From assembly GCA_930367215.1 (NCBI GenBank), contig OV884059.1, positions 235,041,803-235,105,802 on the forward strand: a stretch of DNA of 64,000 bases, read 5' to 3'. Of this stretch, positions 54,843 through 64,000 are shown piece after piece. A program made the translations under genes and the position numbers. Positions within the stretch are counted from its first letter, which is position 1, and every line of letters begins with the position of its first letter. The notes beneath the pieces are model-generated. The model was given only the letters and a program-made list of their open reading frames with translations. It searched no databases and was not told the origin of the DNA. Source of the DNA: Pollenia angustigena (taxonomy: Eukaryota > Arthropoda > Insecta > Diptera > Polleniidae).

Positions 54843-55925
54843 CAGGGTTGTCAGATGTGGCGATTTCTCGCCAAACGTGGCGATTTTCAAACATGCTTGG
54901 CGACCTAATTTTTGATTTGGCGACATGGCGATTTTTTGGCGATTTATAAAATTTTTAAAATCGCCAACTGGCTATTTTTGATGACCTATGAATTTGTTTT
55001 GAAATTCGTTAAATTAAATACTTAGAAATAATATTATTTTAATTCTCGTATTTTTATGAACGAAATTTCAGGCAAGCATATATATGATAGGTATTTGAAG
55101 GTATGTTCAAATGGCTGATGAAGTTAATGAAAATCTTTTAGAAAAGAGTTTTTTATATATAAAATTGCTCTTGAAAAAATCAATAAATAGAATTCCTTAA
55201 AACACGAATATGTTTTAAGTCTACTAGTAATGCCTGTGTTGAAACTATGAACGCCACTAAAACCCGCCTTTGAATTAGAATGCAATACGAACTTCTTGAC
55301 GCGTTATTAGGAGCTATACAGGCATGTTCTGAAAATCACAAGATTTCAAATCACTTGTGATTTTATGAAAAAAGCTTTTTGTCCAGAACACCTTTTTTTG
55401 ATTTCAAATCACTTTCACAAAAACTGATTTTCAGAACATGCCTGATAAGTTGTATGAATGGGAATGGTACATGTTGCACTTCTTTTGTACTTTTGTTGAA
55501 TAAATGTAATACCCTCACAATGTATTCCAAATGAAGCGTTTTAGATATATAATAAAACTGCAACTATTGTATATAGTGCATTTTTAATATTTGTTAAGTA
55601 CTAGCCGCAAAAAATATTTTTTTGTTGCTTTAAGTAGACTACTATAAATTATTTAATAGTAAACATCGTACCTTTTTTGTGTTCACTAACTATTTTTATT
55701 TCGCTCTAAATAAAAATTAAGCAAAATATATATTATGGCGACTTTTTTTGAATTTTTTGCGTATTTAAGCGATACGGAACTAATTTTGTTTTTAGGATTT
55801 ATAAAAAAATATTTTTAATAATTTAAAAAATATGTATTTTATTGTCAAAAACTTGTAAACAAAGGTTTTGGCGATTTTTGATATTGAATTTGGCGAAAAA
55901 GGTCAAAATCGATCTGACAACCCTG
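54843..55925. mobile_element. hAT-like element with TGGCGA subterminal repeats (AATAATAT duplication)
   Basis: CAGGGTTGTCAGAT at both ends in inverted orientation; exact 8-bp duplication AATAATAT (54835-54842 and 55926-55933). The left subterminal 100 bp has about six TGGCGA motifs in both orientations and the right end three more. 1083 bp without a transposase; contains a 126-bp hairpin MITE. Confidence 0.88.
55319..55444. mobile_element. 126-bp hairpin MITE inside the hAT-like element (ATA duplication)
   Basis: CAGGCATGTTCTGAAAATCA at the left pairs with the inverted right end; inner arms TTTCAAATCACTT pair too. ATA flanks both sides. Related ends (CAGGGGTGTTCTGAAAATCG) occur at 57352. Confidence 0.75.
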
Positions 55926-56348
55926 AATAATATCCGGTCTCACGGTAACATACTCTCTCTTACTGATGTTTGTGGCCCTCTTAATATTATTATCATTATA
56001 ATATTGAGTTGCTTATTGTTATTGAATATTTACAGCCGTATTCATAAACATTTTAAACAGCATTTCAAACCCATTTTAAGCAAAATTCGTTAAAATTGTA
56101 TTCATAAGCGAATATTACCTTAAAAACCCTATTTTAAACCTTGTGTAAGCCAACGAATTTTAAATTAGGTTCGACCCTTGTTTAAATCTATTTTAAAATG
56201 ACATTTTTACTTTGTGTTGATTGTAATTTTGAAGATTTTGACGAATAAATTAAATTCTTCTAAAATTTTGTTGATTTTTTTTTAAATACGATCAAACGAA
56301 TTGGTAAGAACCATTGTTATTTTTATAATTGTATAATATAATTGCATT

Positions 56349-57712
56349 TTGTTTCTAATAGAAACTATTGCCCAAATTTCAAACTATCGTCAAACTAAAA
56401 TTTACAAAAAAAGGGTCGACCCGTTTTTAATTCCGGACAACCAATTTAAACAAAAATACCGTTTTAATAAACAAACGGTAAGAAAAATAGTTAATTTAAT
56501 CAAAACGGATATATCTGTAGAACGTAGAGGATGCGGAACTTCACCAGAACTTCAGGTCTTAGTAGCTTTACGCTGTTGGGGATGAAGAGAGGTATGTTAT
56601 GTATTCTATGAAAGTAATTTTACCGAAGACACAAAACCTTTTCTAGTTTCAAGATGATGCTGGAGACCTTCATGGTCTTGCACAACCAACGGTAAGCAGG
56701 ATTTGTGCAAAAGTTGCTCGTGCCATAAAAATGCCAACAGCTGTTGAAGAAGAGGTGAAAATAGCAAAACAGTTTAGGGAAATCAGGAACTTCCCTGGAA
56801 TTATTGGGGCTATAGATGGAACCCACAACAAAATTAAAAAAATTGGAGGTGACTTAGCACAATATTATATAAATAGGAAGGGATTTTATTCACTGAACGT
56901 GCAAGTAATAACATGTATAATTTCATTTAATTATGATGTATGTATGTAGGTGGTTTGCGACGACCAACTTAAAATTTTAGATATAGTGGCAAGATGGAGG
57001 GGCAGTACACATGACTGCCGCATTTTCAATGCGTCTAAAGTAAAAGAGCGATTTGAAAAGAATGAATTTAGAGGCCGGCTTCTTGGTGATTCAGGCTATA
57101 AACTAACGCCCTATTTATTAACTCCACTGCAGCGACCTCAAAATGAAAAGTAAGTTAAATATAACATTGCTCACATTGCAACACGAAATCCTGTGGAGCG
57201 ATGTTTTGGAGTGTTGAAGCAAAGATTTCGCTGTTTGCTAGATGGTATGACCGTTACTTTTTCTAACGTAAAGATAGACATTGTAGCTTTAGCTGTTCTC
57301 CATAATATAGAAGAGAACGATACTGCCCCAGGTTTATATGTATAATATTATCAGGGGTGTTCTGAAAATCGAAAACGCAAGTTTTCTAATTTTAATCCAA
57401 TTTTTTATAATTTTTTTATAGAATTCTGTTTAATAGAGAAATATTTGTGTTATATTCTTTTACTTCAAAAATCTTATTAAAAAACGACTTTAAAATTCTT
57501 GCATTTTCGATTTCCAGAACACCCCTGATAATATGTTGTTAAATCTTTTTTAAATATATGAATTTAAATTAAAAAATATTGGTTTTAGACGACTATGAAT
57601 ACATCTCAGATGTGGAGCAGTTACTTGAAATGCCAGAAAATATTTTAAACATTCAAGAGACAACAAGGAGGGAAAGCATTATCCTGAAAAATTTTATACA
57701 AAAATATTTTTA
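56349..57712 (+). pseudogene. Harbinger (HARBI1-like) nuclease, intron-containing, one visible nonsense codon
   Basis: Exon 1 ends with LQVLVALRCWG, a TGA, and AGAGAG before GTATGT at 56591. The next exon follows TTTTCTAG with FQDDAGDLHGLAQPTVSRIC, so the TGA (probably from CGA) is the only break there. Then RNFPGIIGAIDGTH (first Asp), LAQYYINRKGFYSLNVQ, a 45-bp intron starting GTAATAAC and ending ATGTAG, VARWRGSTHDCRIFNASKV (second Asp), LLGDSGYKLTPYLLTPL, and NPVERCFGVLKQRFRCL (Glu). The last exon, after an intron invaded by a hairpin MITE (57352-57527), reads DDYEYISDVEQLLEMPENIL to the stop at 57712. All three DDE residues are present. Flybase-like names are not assigned. Confidence 0.82.
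57352..57527. mobile_element. 176-bp hairpin MITE in the Harbinger gene's last intron
   Basis: CAGGGGTGTTCTGAAAATCG at the left and the inverse of CAGGGGTGTTCTGGAAATCG at the right. It lies between the GTTTAT donor at about 57330 and the TTTTAG acceptor at 57591, so splicing would remove it. Shares its terminal TGTTCTGAAAATC with the MITE at 55319. Confidence 0.75.
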
Positions 57713-57774
57713 ACCATATTTAAAAACATTTAAATTTACTGTTGCAGCGCAGAACTGCATTCACGAACGTACCC

Positions 57775-59495
57775 GTGATCTTACACTAAGTCCTATTGTT
57801 CTGAAGTCATATTTCTTAAGAAGAAATGTATTGTTTTTTACCTGTTTATGATTCTTTTAAGCCAATTAAAATAAAAAATAAAAATTCTCAATAAAATTGA
57901 ATTCAATTCATTTATTTAACTTTTTAATTATTTAATTTGCTTAAACATATTTACATACATTTCTTTATAAAATAACTTACTGAACAACCTAAACAAAAGC
58001 GGCAAGCGTTTTTTTAAACATGAAAATTTTATTTAAACACAATTTCAATAAAACAAACCGACATAGCGATCTACCAAATAAGATTTATCAGCCGGGTGGT
58101 TTCTAATTCGCATTCTAATGGTTTGTTTCGTATAAATTGTATACAAATGAGAAGTTTTGACATACAAAAAACGCTTCCGCTCTTATTAAGGTTGCTCAGT
58201 TAAAAATAAAATATTCTTTTTATCTTGCTTTCTTCTTTAATTTTAATGTTTTTTTTTTTTAAATATCTGTAAAGAATGGTAATTTGACAAAATAAGTATG
58301 CTTTACTTATACAGTTACGGTGAAAATAAGAGCAGCACGTTAACTTTTTTTAAATAGCGTCACTTTAATCGTGTACTTATTCAGAATACCATTGGTTTTT
58401 ATTGTTTTACTTTATAGAAGGAATAACAAAATCATAACTGTAAATTTTAAAAATACTTTACATTTTTTAATTGGTGCATTTTTCTTTAATATTTTAACAA
58501 AAATTGGGGCTATGCTGCTATTATTTATACCGTGGCCGTAATAAAGATCATTGAAATATATGCAGTAAAACTCGATTATAACGAACTCCGAGTCTTAACC
58601 CTTAAATACCTGAAATTGAAATATGTATTAAATTGCGGCAATAATTTTTGTTCTAGCATATATTTGTGCTGGATATTTAGAATCTTATGGTGTTTTCTTT
58701 TCTGACAATAATGTTCCATATATGCTACCATTCGTGCGGGTTTTTGTTCCATTCTAAAAATATATGCAAAAATGTGAGAAGTTGTCGTTTTCCTTTCTAA
58801 ACATGTTGCAACAATAAATGGCAAGTTTGTTCCATTTCTTACCCGCAGTTATAACTGAGTGTGAGATAATACCCTTTTTTGTATCTGTGTAAAGTACTTT
58901 TTTGTGCAAGCAAGTATTTTTTTTTGTGTTTGCGGACAATTTGCGTTATATTGTGATTTCTAGTTATATTGTGATGGATATAAAAACTTTTTGTTTTTCG
59001 TTTGTTTTACTTTTATTATATTTTTTTTGTCGCAAAATTTTTAACAACAGCTGACATTAATTATTGAAAATCAGTGCTGTTAACGCTTATTGGAATTGTA
59101 AGAAAATTTAATGTTGAAAATTGCTTTTAGTACAAACTTTGCATTCAATATTTAACACGCTAAATACACATTAGTGTTGAGTGTAAAACGTAGCTATTAT
59201 CTTGTTCCATTGTAATTTAGAAAAATGTATCACTTTGTAAGGGTTCGTGTAACCTAATTAATAAATTACACAACTATAATGCATCATTATTTTTTAGAAA
59301 AGAAAACACCATTAGTTTCAACTTAGAAAAAAATTCTTGTGTGAAGCTCCAGGACAAAATTAAGGAAGTCTGTAGACGGTCTTAGTTGCTTAAGAGAAAA
59401 GAATATTTTCAGAAATAAATCAAATATGATGGTTAGATGAAAGTTTGATTTTGTACTTTTCGTGCTAAATAAATTACTTGTTCAAATTAAATATA
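57775..59495. other. No gene recognised
   Basis: Very AT-rich. Open frames are short and without family features. Confidence 0.55.
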
Positions 59496-59970
59496 TTATG
59501 TACTCATGTGGTATCCTTTGAAACAGTTCTTTGTTTTTGAAAAGCATAGGTGGACGTTGCATTTAGTACAAAATGTGTGGGTGTCAGATTTTTTACAAAG
59601 TTTGCAGGACTTTTTTGAACCCCATTGAGGAAAATGATTAGTCTTGTCAAATCTTACACCAGCTACAGGATAAACGGCCAACCGAACTTTTTCGACGGAA
59701 ACGCAGAGCTCTTTTGCAATGCTCGAACGAAATTCAAACATTGTCATGGTTTTTTCTTTTTTATTATCGTTCGAATTTTGGTTTTTTTCTGATTTATATC
59801 TACGATATAACACAAAAGCATTTGTTATACTCATGTCAACCAAATGGTAAAATAACCTGGTTGCCATGTCCTGGGTTTTGATTTTGAGACCATTGCGACC
59901 CATATATGCATCCATTAAGTCTACACCTCCCATGTGCGCATTATACTCATGACAAAAATTTTCGAGTTTT
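59496..59970 (-). pseudogene. piggyBac transposase C-terminal fragment, second family
   Basis: Minus strand: FCHEYNAHMGGVDLMDAYMG, the region of the last catalytic Asp; LFYHLVDMSITNAFVLYRR; then a Cys-rich end CKLC-TFCTKCNVHLC-NCF followed by GYH, the cross-brace zinc finger that closes piggyBac proteins, and a stop at 59496. Upstream parts are missing, so only the last third survives. It is not part of the piggyBac at 48520, whose own copy is truncated earlier. Confidence 0.85.
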
Positions 59971-60589
59971 TTTTATATAGACTTTGACGTTTGGTATGAC
60001 AAAAAATTGTCAGGTGAAGACGCTATGTTACTCTATCGGCTTAAAAAATCTCAAAAAGTACGCAGACAGTATCCAGTGAAATTTTGCAAGAAAACAGCTG
60101 ATCGGTGTGTAAACAATTGAAATAACAAAGCAAAAGAATTTTAGCATATCGTCAGCTTAGAATTGGTTTGGCGCATATGCCAAAAAGTCGGAGTGGAGAA
60201 AAACGACAAAGAAGATTTACATGAAGATTTCTCAAAATGTACCCGATAGAATTTTTTTATATTTTTACCACTGCTTCCGGTATATGTTTTGAAGAAAAAT
60301 GTATATTTTTGCGCACTTTCATGAATAAAGTTAGAATTTAATAGTATTTTTTTGAAAATGAAAAATATTGTTTTGTGCCGCATACGCCACTTTTCTAAAA
60401 CAAAATTTAAAAAGTGGCTTTTTGTGCTGCATACGTATACTTATTGCTGTGTAACTTGTTGTTGAGATGAATTTTTTTTATAGTTTTTTTATTTGATTTT
60501 ACTTTACAAAAACAGAAAAAACAGTTCTACTGTTTTGAAAAGTTACATAAAAAGCCACAAATTAAACAACTTAAATAATGCAAAAGTAA

Positions 60590-61470
60590 AAAGAAATTTT
60601 AAAACTTTTAATATTGAGTAAATTTTTATAATAAGCTTTATCAACACGTGGAAGAAATATAAGCAAGTCTTTTATGTCTCTATTTTTATCGCTGGAAATA
60701 AATGATGGTTTCGATATTTTCAAAACATTCGTCAACAAATTCTCAGGAGTTTTCAAACAATTTTTTGATGCAGACTTAACCAAAATTGCATTTTTATATT
60801 TTTCCCCTCTGGTAGAAGTTTTATAATTTATACATAAATCATTATTTTAACTGTATAGAAGTACTTAAATTTTAGCAAAATGGACTTTTCGAAAGTCCAT
60901 TTTATTTGCTTCCAACGAGTATGTGCGAAAATTTTCCGGAAGCATTTCCATAACCTTAAGTTTTGTTTTATTATTTGGCATTGTTTTAAGCAAATTTATT
61001 AAATGAAGAGGACTATGAATTTCAATATTCTTTAAGTACCGGTCAATAACACCATGGACAAAGTCCACTTCTTGAATTAAAGAATGTTCTGGTTCTGAAG
61101 ACTTTTGTATTACGGCATCAATATTATTTTGTTTAAAGAACATTTTGATTGCGGTTGAGTTAATTTGATTTTTATTTTGAGGTACGCAAGAATCGCTCCA
61201 TAATGTCAAAGTTTAAATTAGTGGATAATCTTTTATTAATTCATTTAAAATTTTAATTAAAGCACTAGCAATGTCGTTACCACTCCGACCGCTATGAGCT
61301 TCCGTCCACAAGGCACAATAAGTAAAAGTTGGTATATTTGGCATAATAATGGTTGCTGTAAGATTGTACATATTCAATTTTCGTTTGTAGTAAAATGTTG
61401 AAGCATTTCCCTTAGGTAGGCTAAAAACACTTTGCATATCATAGCAAACCGTACACTTGGTTGGGTCCAT
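60590..61470 (-). pseudogene. Unassigned insect repeat protein with nuclease-like motifs, broken
   Basis: Minus strand from 61470: CTVCYDMQSVFSLPKGNAST, FYYKRKLNMYNLTATI, YCALWTEAHSGRSGNDIASA; a break at 61212; TLWSDSCVPQNKNQINSTAI, SSEPEHSLIQEVDFVHGVID and LLKTMPNNKTKLKVMEMLPE; later KDLLIFLPRVDKAYYKNLL. I know this plan (YD-QSV, SGR-ND-AS, SDSC-QN) from multicopy insect proteins; acidic residues in D, SDSC and EVD positions would suit an RNase H-fold nuclease, which is inference. Stops and shifts disable it. It may belong to an element bounded by AAAATTTTGCAAG-type repeats around 60080 and 62500. Confidence 0.55.
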
Positions 61471-61499
61471 TATTTTATAAAACTATTTTTCACAAATTA

Positions 61500-62675
61500 A
61501 TTTTCTTGTTGTCATTTTATTTTGCTTTTGCTTTAACTACTTTTTTTTCTTACGGCAATGCAGCAAAGCAACAGTAAAATATATTTTGTACGTTTTTGGC
61601 TTGTAGAGCAAAACAGTACTTAAAAAATTTTGAAACAGTTGATATGCAGCAAAATTAATGCTTTATATCTCAGAAACCATAAAAATTTTCGCGAAACAGG
61701 TTTTTGATTTAGAAAGAGGGTATTAAAAAAATATATTCCTCATACCTAACTAATTTTTTTTTAAATGGTCGGTAGGTCAAATCAGTAATGAGCTGACGAT
61801 ATGTGTACGCAAAATTGAATTCTCGGGGTAAATTAAAAAATTATTAATTAAAGTGAAGCTTAAAAAGTGTTGTAAATTAAAAAACTTGTTTATTACACTG
61901 TTATTAGTTTGGTTAATTCAATTTCTTCTTAGTTTTTAGTTTCATTTGTCGGGTTTTTTATAAAACTTCTTTTGCTTACATTGCCCAACATAGTGCCGGC
62001 TTACAATGGAAAAAAAGAATGAAATGCCCAATACAGTGCCCTCCAACAGCTTGACAATGGAGAAAAATAATTTGGATGTGAAGTGCTCGCCAGGAACACA
62101 ATTCAAAATACTCGCCTCTTCAATTGCAAAGTTTGTCCCACAAAGTTCTGCTGGTTCTATCGGTTCTGCCATCTCCACTCCACTTACGCCACGGTCGCAC
62201 TGTATATTTGGATGTTTCTAGCATGAAGTAAAATGTTTTGTTTATTATAATTTATTATAAACGTTAAAAATCAACACAATTCTAACTACTTGCCTCTGCC
62301 ATTGTTAAATTTAAATTTTTATTTTCATTTCACAAAAACTATTTCATTCAAACAGCTGTTCAAACTATTTGCAAAATCTTGCAAGCGGAAATTTCTCCAG
62401 TAACATTTTGCAAGTTCTCTAACTTCCAACTGTCAAAAAATTCTCTTTTTGGCTCTCTCGCTGCAAGAGATTTGGAGTACGCAGACAACATTTTGCAAGA
62501 TTTTGCAACATTTTGCGCAAAATATGTGTACGCAGACAGACCTATTATTGACTCCTAAGAAAAACTTTGATAACTAATATGCATGTGGCAGTGTAAATAA
62601 AACTGAACTAGTAAAATAAACTAATTTGTTTTTGTTTTTATTTTTGTTTTTTCTTTACTCACTTTTAACTACATT
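61500..62675. other. No firm gene; TTTTGCAAG repeats and GTACGCAGACA motifs
   Basis: GTACGCAGACA occurs at about 60058, 62478 and 62525, with ATTTTGCAAG clustered at 62370-62515. These look like subterminal repeats of an unidentified element enclosing the relic at 60590-61470. Confidence 0.45.
62006..62221 (+). pseudogene. Small open frame, unassigned
   Basis: 71 codons beginning MEKKNEMPNTVPSNSLTMEK and ending TPLTPRSHCIFGCF. Base composition is less AT-rich than its surroundings, as for coding DNA. The opposite strand is also open in part. I do not recognise a family; it may be the first exon of a decayed transposon gene. Confidence 0.25.
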
Positions 62676-63476
62676 AGGTGCGTTTGAGTACTTTTACAGT
62701 AAAATGCAGTAATTGAGTAAACTGAAAAATTTGCTCTCACAAAAAGCTGTTGTCCAAAAAAGTACGCGAACGCAAAATTTGTAAAAATTCGTAAAATAAA
62801 GGCAACAGCTGACGGCAAATAATTGAAGTGTTGAAAAATATTGACACTTTTGACTACTTACCTCGTTTTCTTATCGGTACTCGATTAAATACTGTTTATA
62901 ACACGAACATTTTTGGAAAATACAAACAAACTATTTTATGTAATCTTTCATATTTGCTTGCTTTTTATTTTATTTGATTTTACTAATTTTTAGCGGGCTA
63001 AATTATTTAAAAGAACATGAATAATTTTTTTGCTACTGATTACTTAAGTACCCGAATACTTCACACTTTTACACCTCTAAAAATTTAACATCACAAAAAA
63101 AATTTCAAAAGTTTGTATTAAGCCAAATAAATGCTTCACAAATAAGTTTAATTAATTAATAATTATTCACTTTTTGTTTTGGTAAATTTTTTATTTCAAC
63201 TTTTCTTTTATTTAACAATTTTTTTCACAATTTGTATGCTTTTTATTTGTTACTTTTGTTTGTTTACCTTTTGAATCATATGTTTTTTTGATTAACTAAA
63301 TTTTACTGCAAAAATTTCAGCAGTAAAAATTTGTAGATACTCAGACAAGAACTGTCACTTTTCGCTCTCAATTTATGTTCTCATTTACTGAATTTTGTGT
63401 ACTCGAACGCAATTTCGTAAAATGCAGTAAAGTTTAGTAAAAAATAGTAAAAACTTTTGTGTTCTCGAACGCAACT
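62676..63476. mobile_element. 801-bp MITE with GCGTT-GAG ends (ATT duplication)
   Basis: AGGTGCGTTTGAGTAC at the left, inverse of AGTTGCGTTCGAGAAC at the right, ATT on both sides (62673-62675 and 63477-63479). Repeated GTAAAATGCAGTAA motifs near both ends (62699, 63417). The right end is doubled (CTCGAACGCAA at 63401 and 63465). Confidence 0.75.
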
Positions 63477-63479
63477 ATT

Positions 63480-64000
63480 TAGAGCAGGCATTTCCAAAAA
63501 TTTTTTGTGTAGTAGTGAGTACCAGAGAGTAAACAAATTGAGAGAATGCATTCATTTACAGCCGAAATAAAATGTTAGTAATATATTTTATAAGTTGTAT
63601 AACACAAAGGTACAACATTAAAAATTTTTTGCGTTGATAAAAAATTTGTAGCAATTCTTTACCAATTCAATGTCGCTGATTTAAAACTGCAATTAAAATA
63701 TTCTATAAAAAAAATTATTCGAACTTTCTAATATTAAATAAGTTGGACTCTCAAAAATTTTCTATAATTATTTTTATATTCAAATATTCTAAGCTGAATA
63801 TATTCAAATCAATTTAATTAAAATAAAAAAAAAATTGATTTGTAGCTTTAGAATTTTTATTCAACAAAATTGGTAGAAAATAAAAATATTCAAACAAAAA
63901 AACTTTAAATACAAAAATTTCTATTAGTTTTTTTTTAAATTTTTTCTTGAAAAATGAGGAAGACAATGTGATAAAATACTGGGATAAAAAAAAGTTCAGA
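63480..64000. other. No gene recognised
   Basis: AT-rich sequence with homopolymer runs only. Confidence 0.55.

Larger units (their letters stand above)
56036..57774 (+). mobile_element. PIF/Harbinger element relic, ends uncertain
   Basis: Holds the nuclease gene described below. The right end (57741-57774) is the inverse of GGGTACGTTCGTGAATGCAG, the terminus shared with elements at 29564 and 46386. No matching left end is visible; GCCGTATTCATAAACATTTT at 56036 instead resembles the 116-bp MITE family. It may be a chimera of two related elements. Confidence 0.6.

Noticed and set aside
1..64000. CRISPR arrays, operons or bacterial genes
   Set aside because: Introns, polyadenylation signals and eukaryotic transposons show that this is an animal genome; no short evenly spaced repeats with unique spacers are present.

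Overview
This is a eukaryotic, very AT-rich window, most likely from a higher fly (Diptera). Pointers are short introns of about 60 bp, ATACATATGTATG-type microsatellites, and LOA-, Jockey- and R1-like non-LTR elements beside mariner, piggyBac, Transib, hAT and PIF/Harbinger-type DNA transposons. A tephritid-like fly would fit, but I cannot fix the species. Only one host gene is recognisable; nearly everything else is transposon, much of it nested.

1-26.7 kb: a plus-strand C2H2 zinc-finger gene. Two short exons (843-899, 958-999) and a long exon (1066-2530) lead into a last exon at 25356-26528. The splice is phase 0, and the last exon begins with the histidine that completes the ninth finger, so the two halves appear to be one gene of about 19 fingers with a 22.8-kb last intron. 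That intron holds a foldback element (2579-4124), small MITEs, and a hAT-like element (6742-20960) that received an antisense LOA-type retrotransposon. A 6.83-kb block of the composite was then duplicated in tandem (5277-12107 and 12108-18937). A 400-bp tandem repeat (21.9-23.0 kb) follows.

26.7-33.4 kb: DNA-transposon country. It holds a hAT-like element with a later MITE inside it, an element carrying a tRNA-derived SINE-like sequence, a four-element nest (29557-31767) with every target-site duplication readable, and a decayed Myb/SANT-like gene of Harbinger type split by a perfect hairpin MITE.

33.5-47.7 kb: retroelement relics (LOA-like, R1-like, Jockey-like), themselves split by hAT, mariner-like and Harbinger-like insertions. 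Next is a RAG1-related Transib transposase relic (43142-46928), split by an apparently intact 1.3-kb mariner and by a small MITE, and then a LOA 3' fragment.

48-64 kb: a piggyBac element with TTAA duplications and a broken transposase, a non-LTR ORF1 (gag-like) relic, a hAT-like element with subterminal TGGCGA repeats, a Harbinger nuclease relic, a second piggyBac C-terminal fragment, an unassigned nuclease-like relic and an 801-bp MITE.

Reading the duplications together gives a relative insertion order for many events. The only transposase that looks complete is the mariner at 44703-45788. All domain names rest on my reading of motifs; no search was run.
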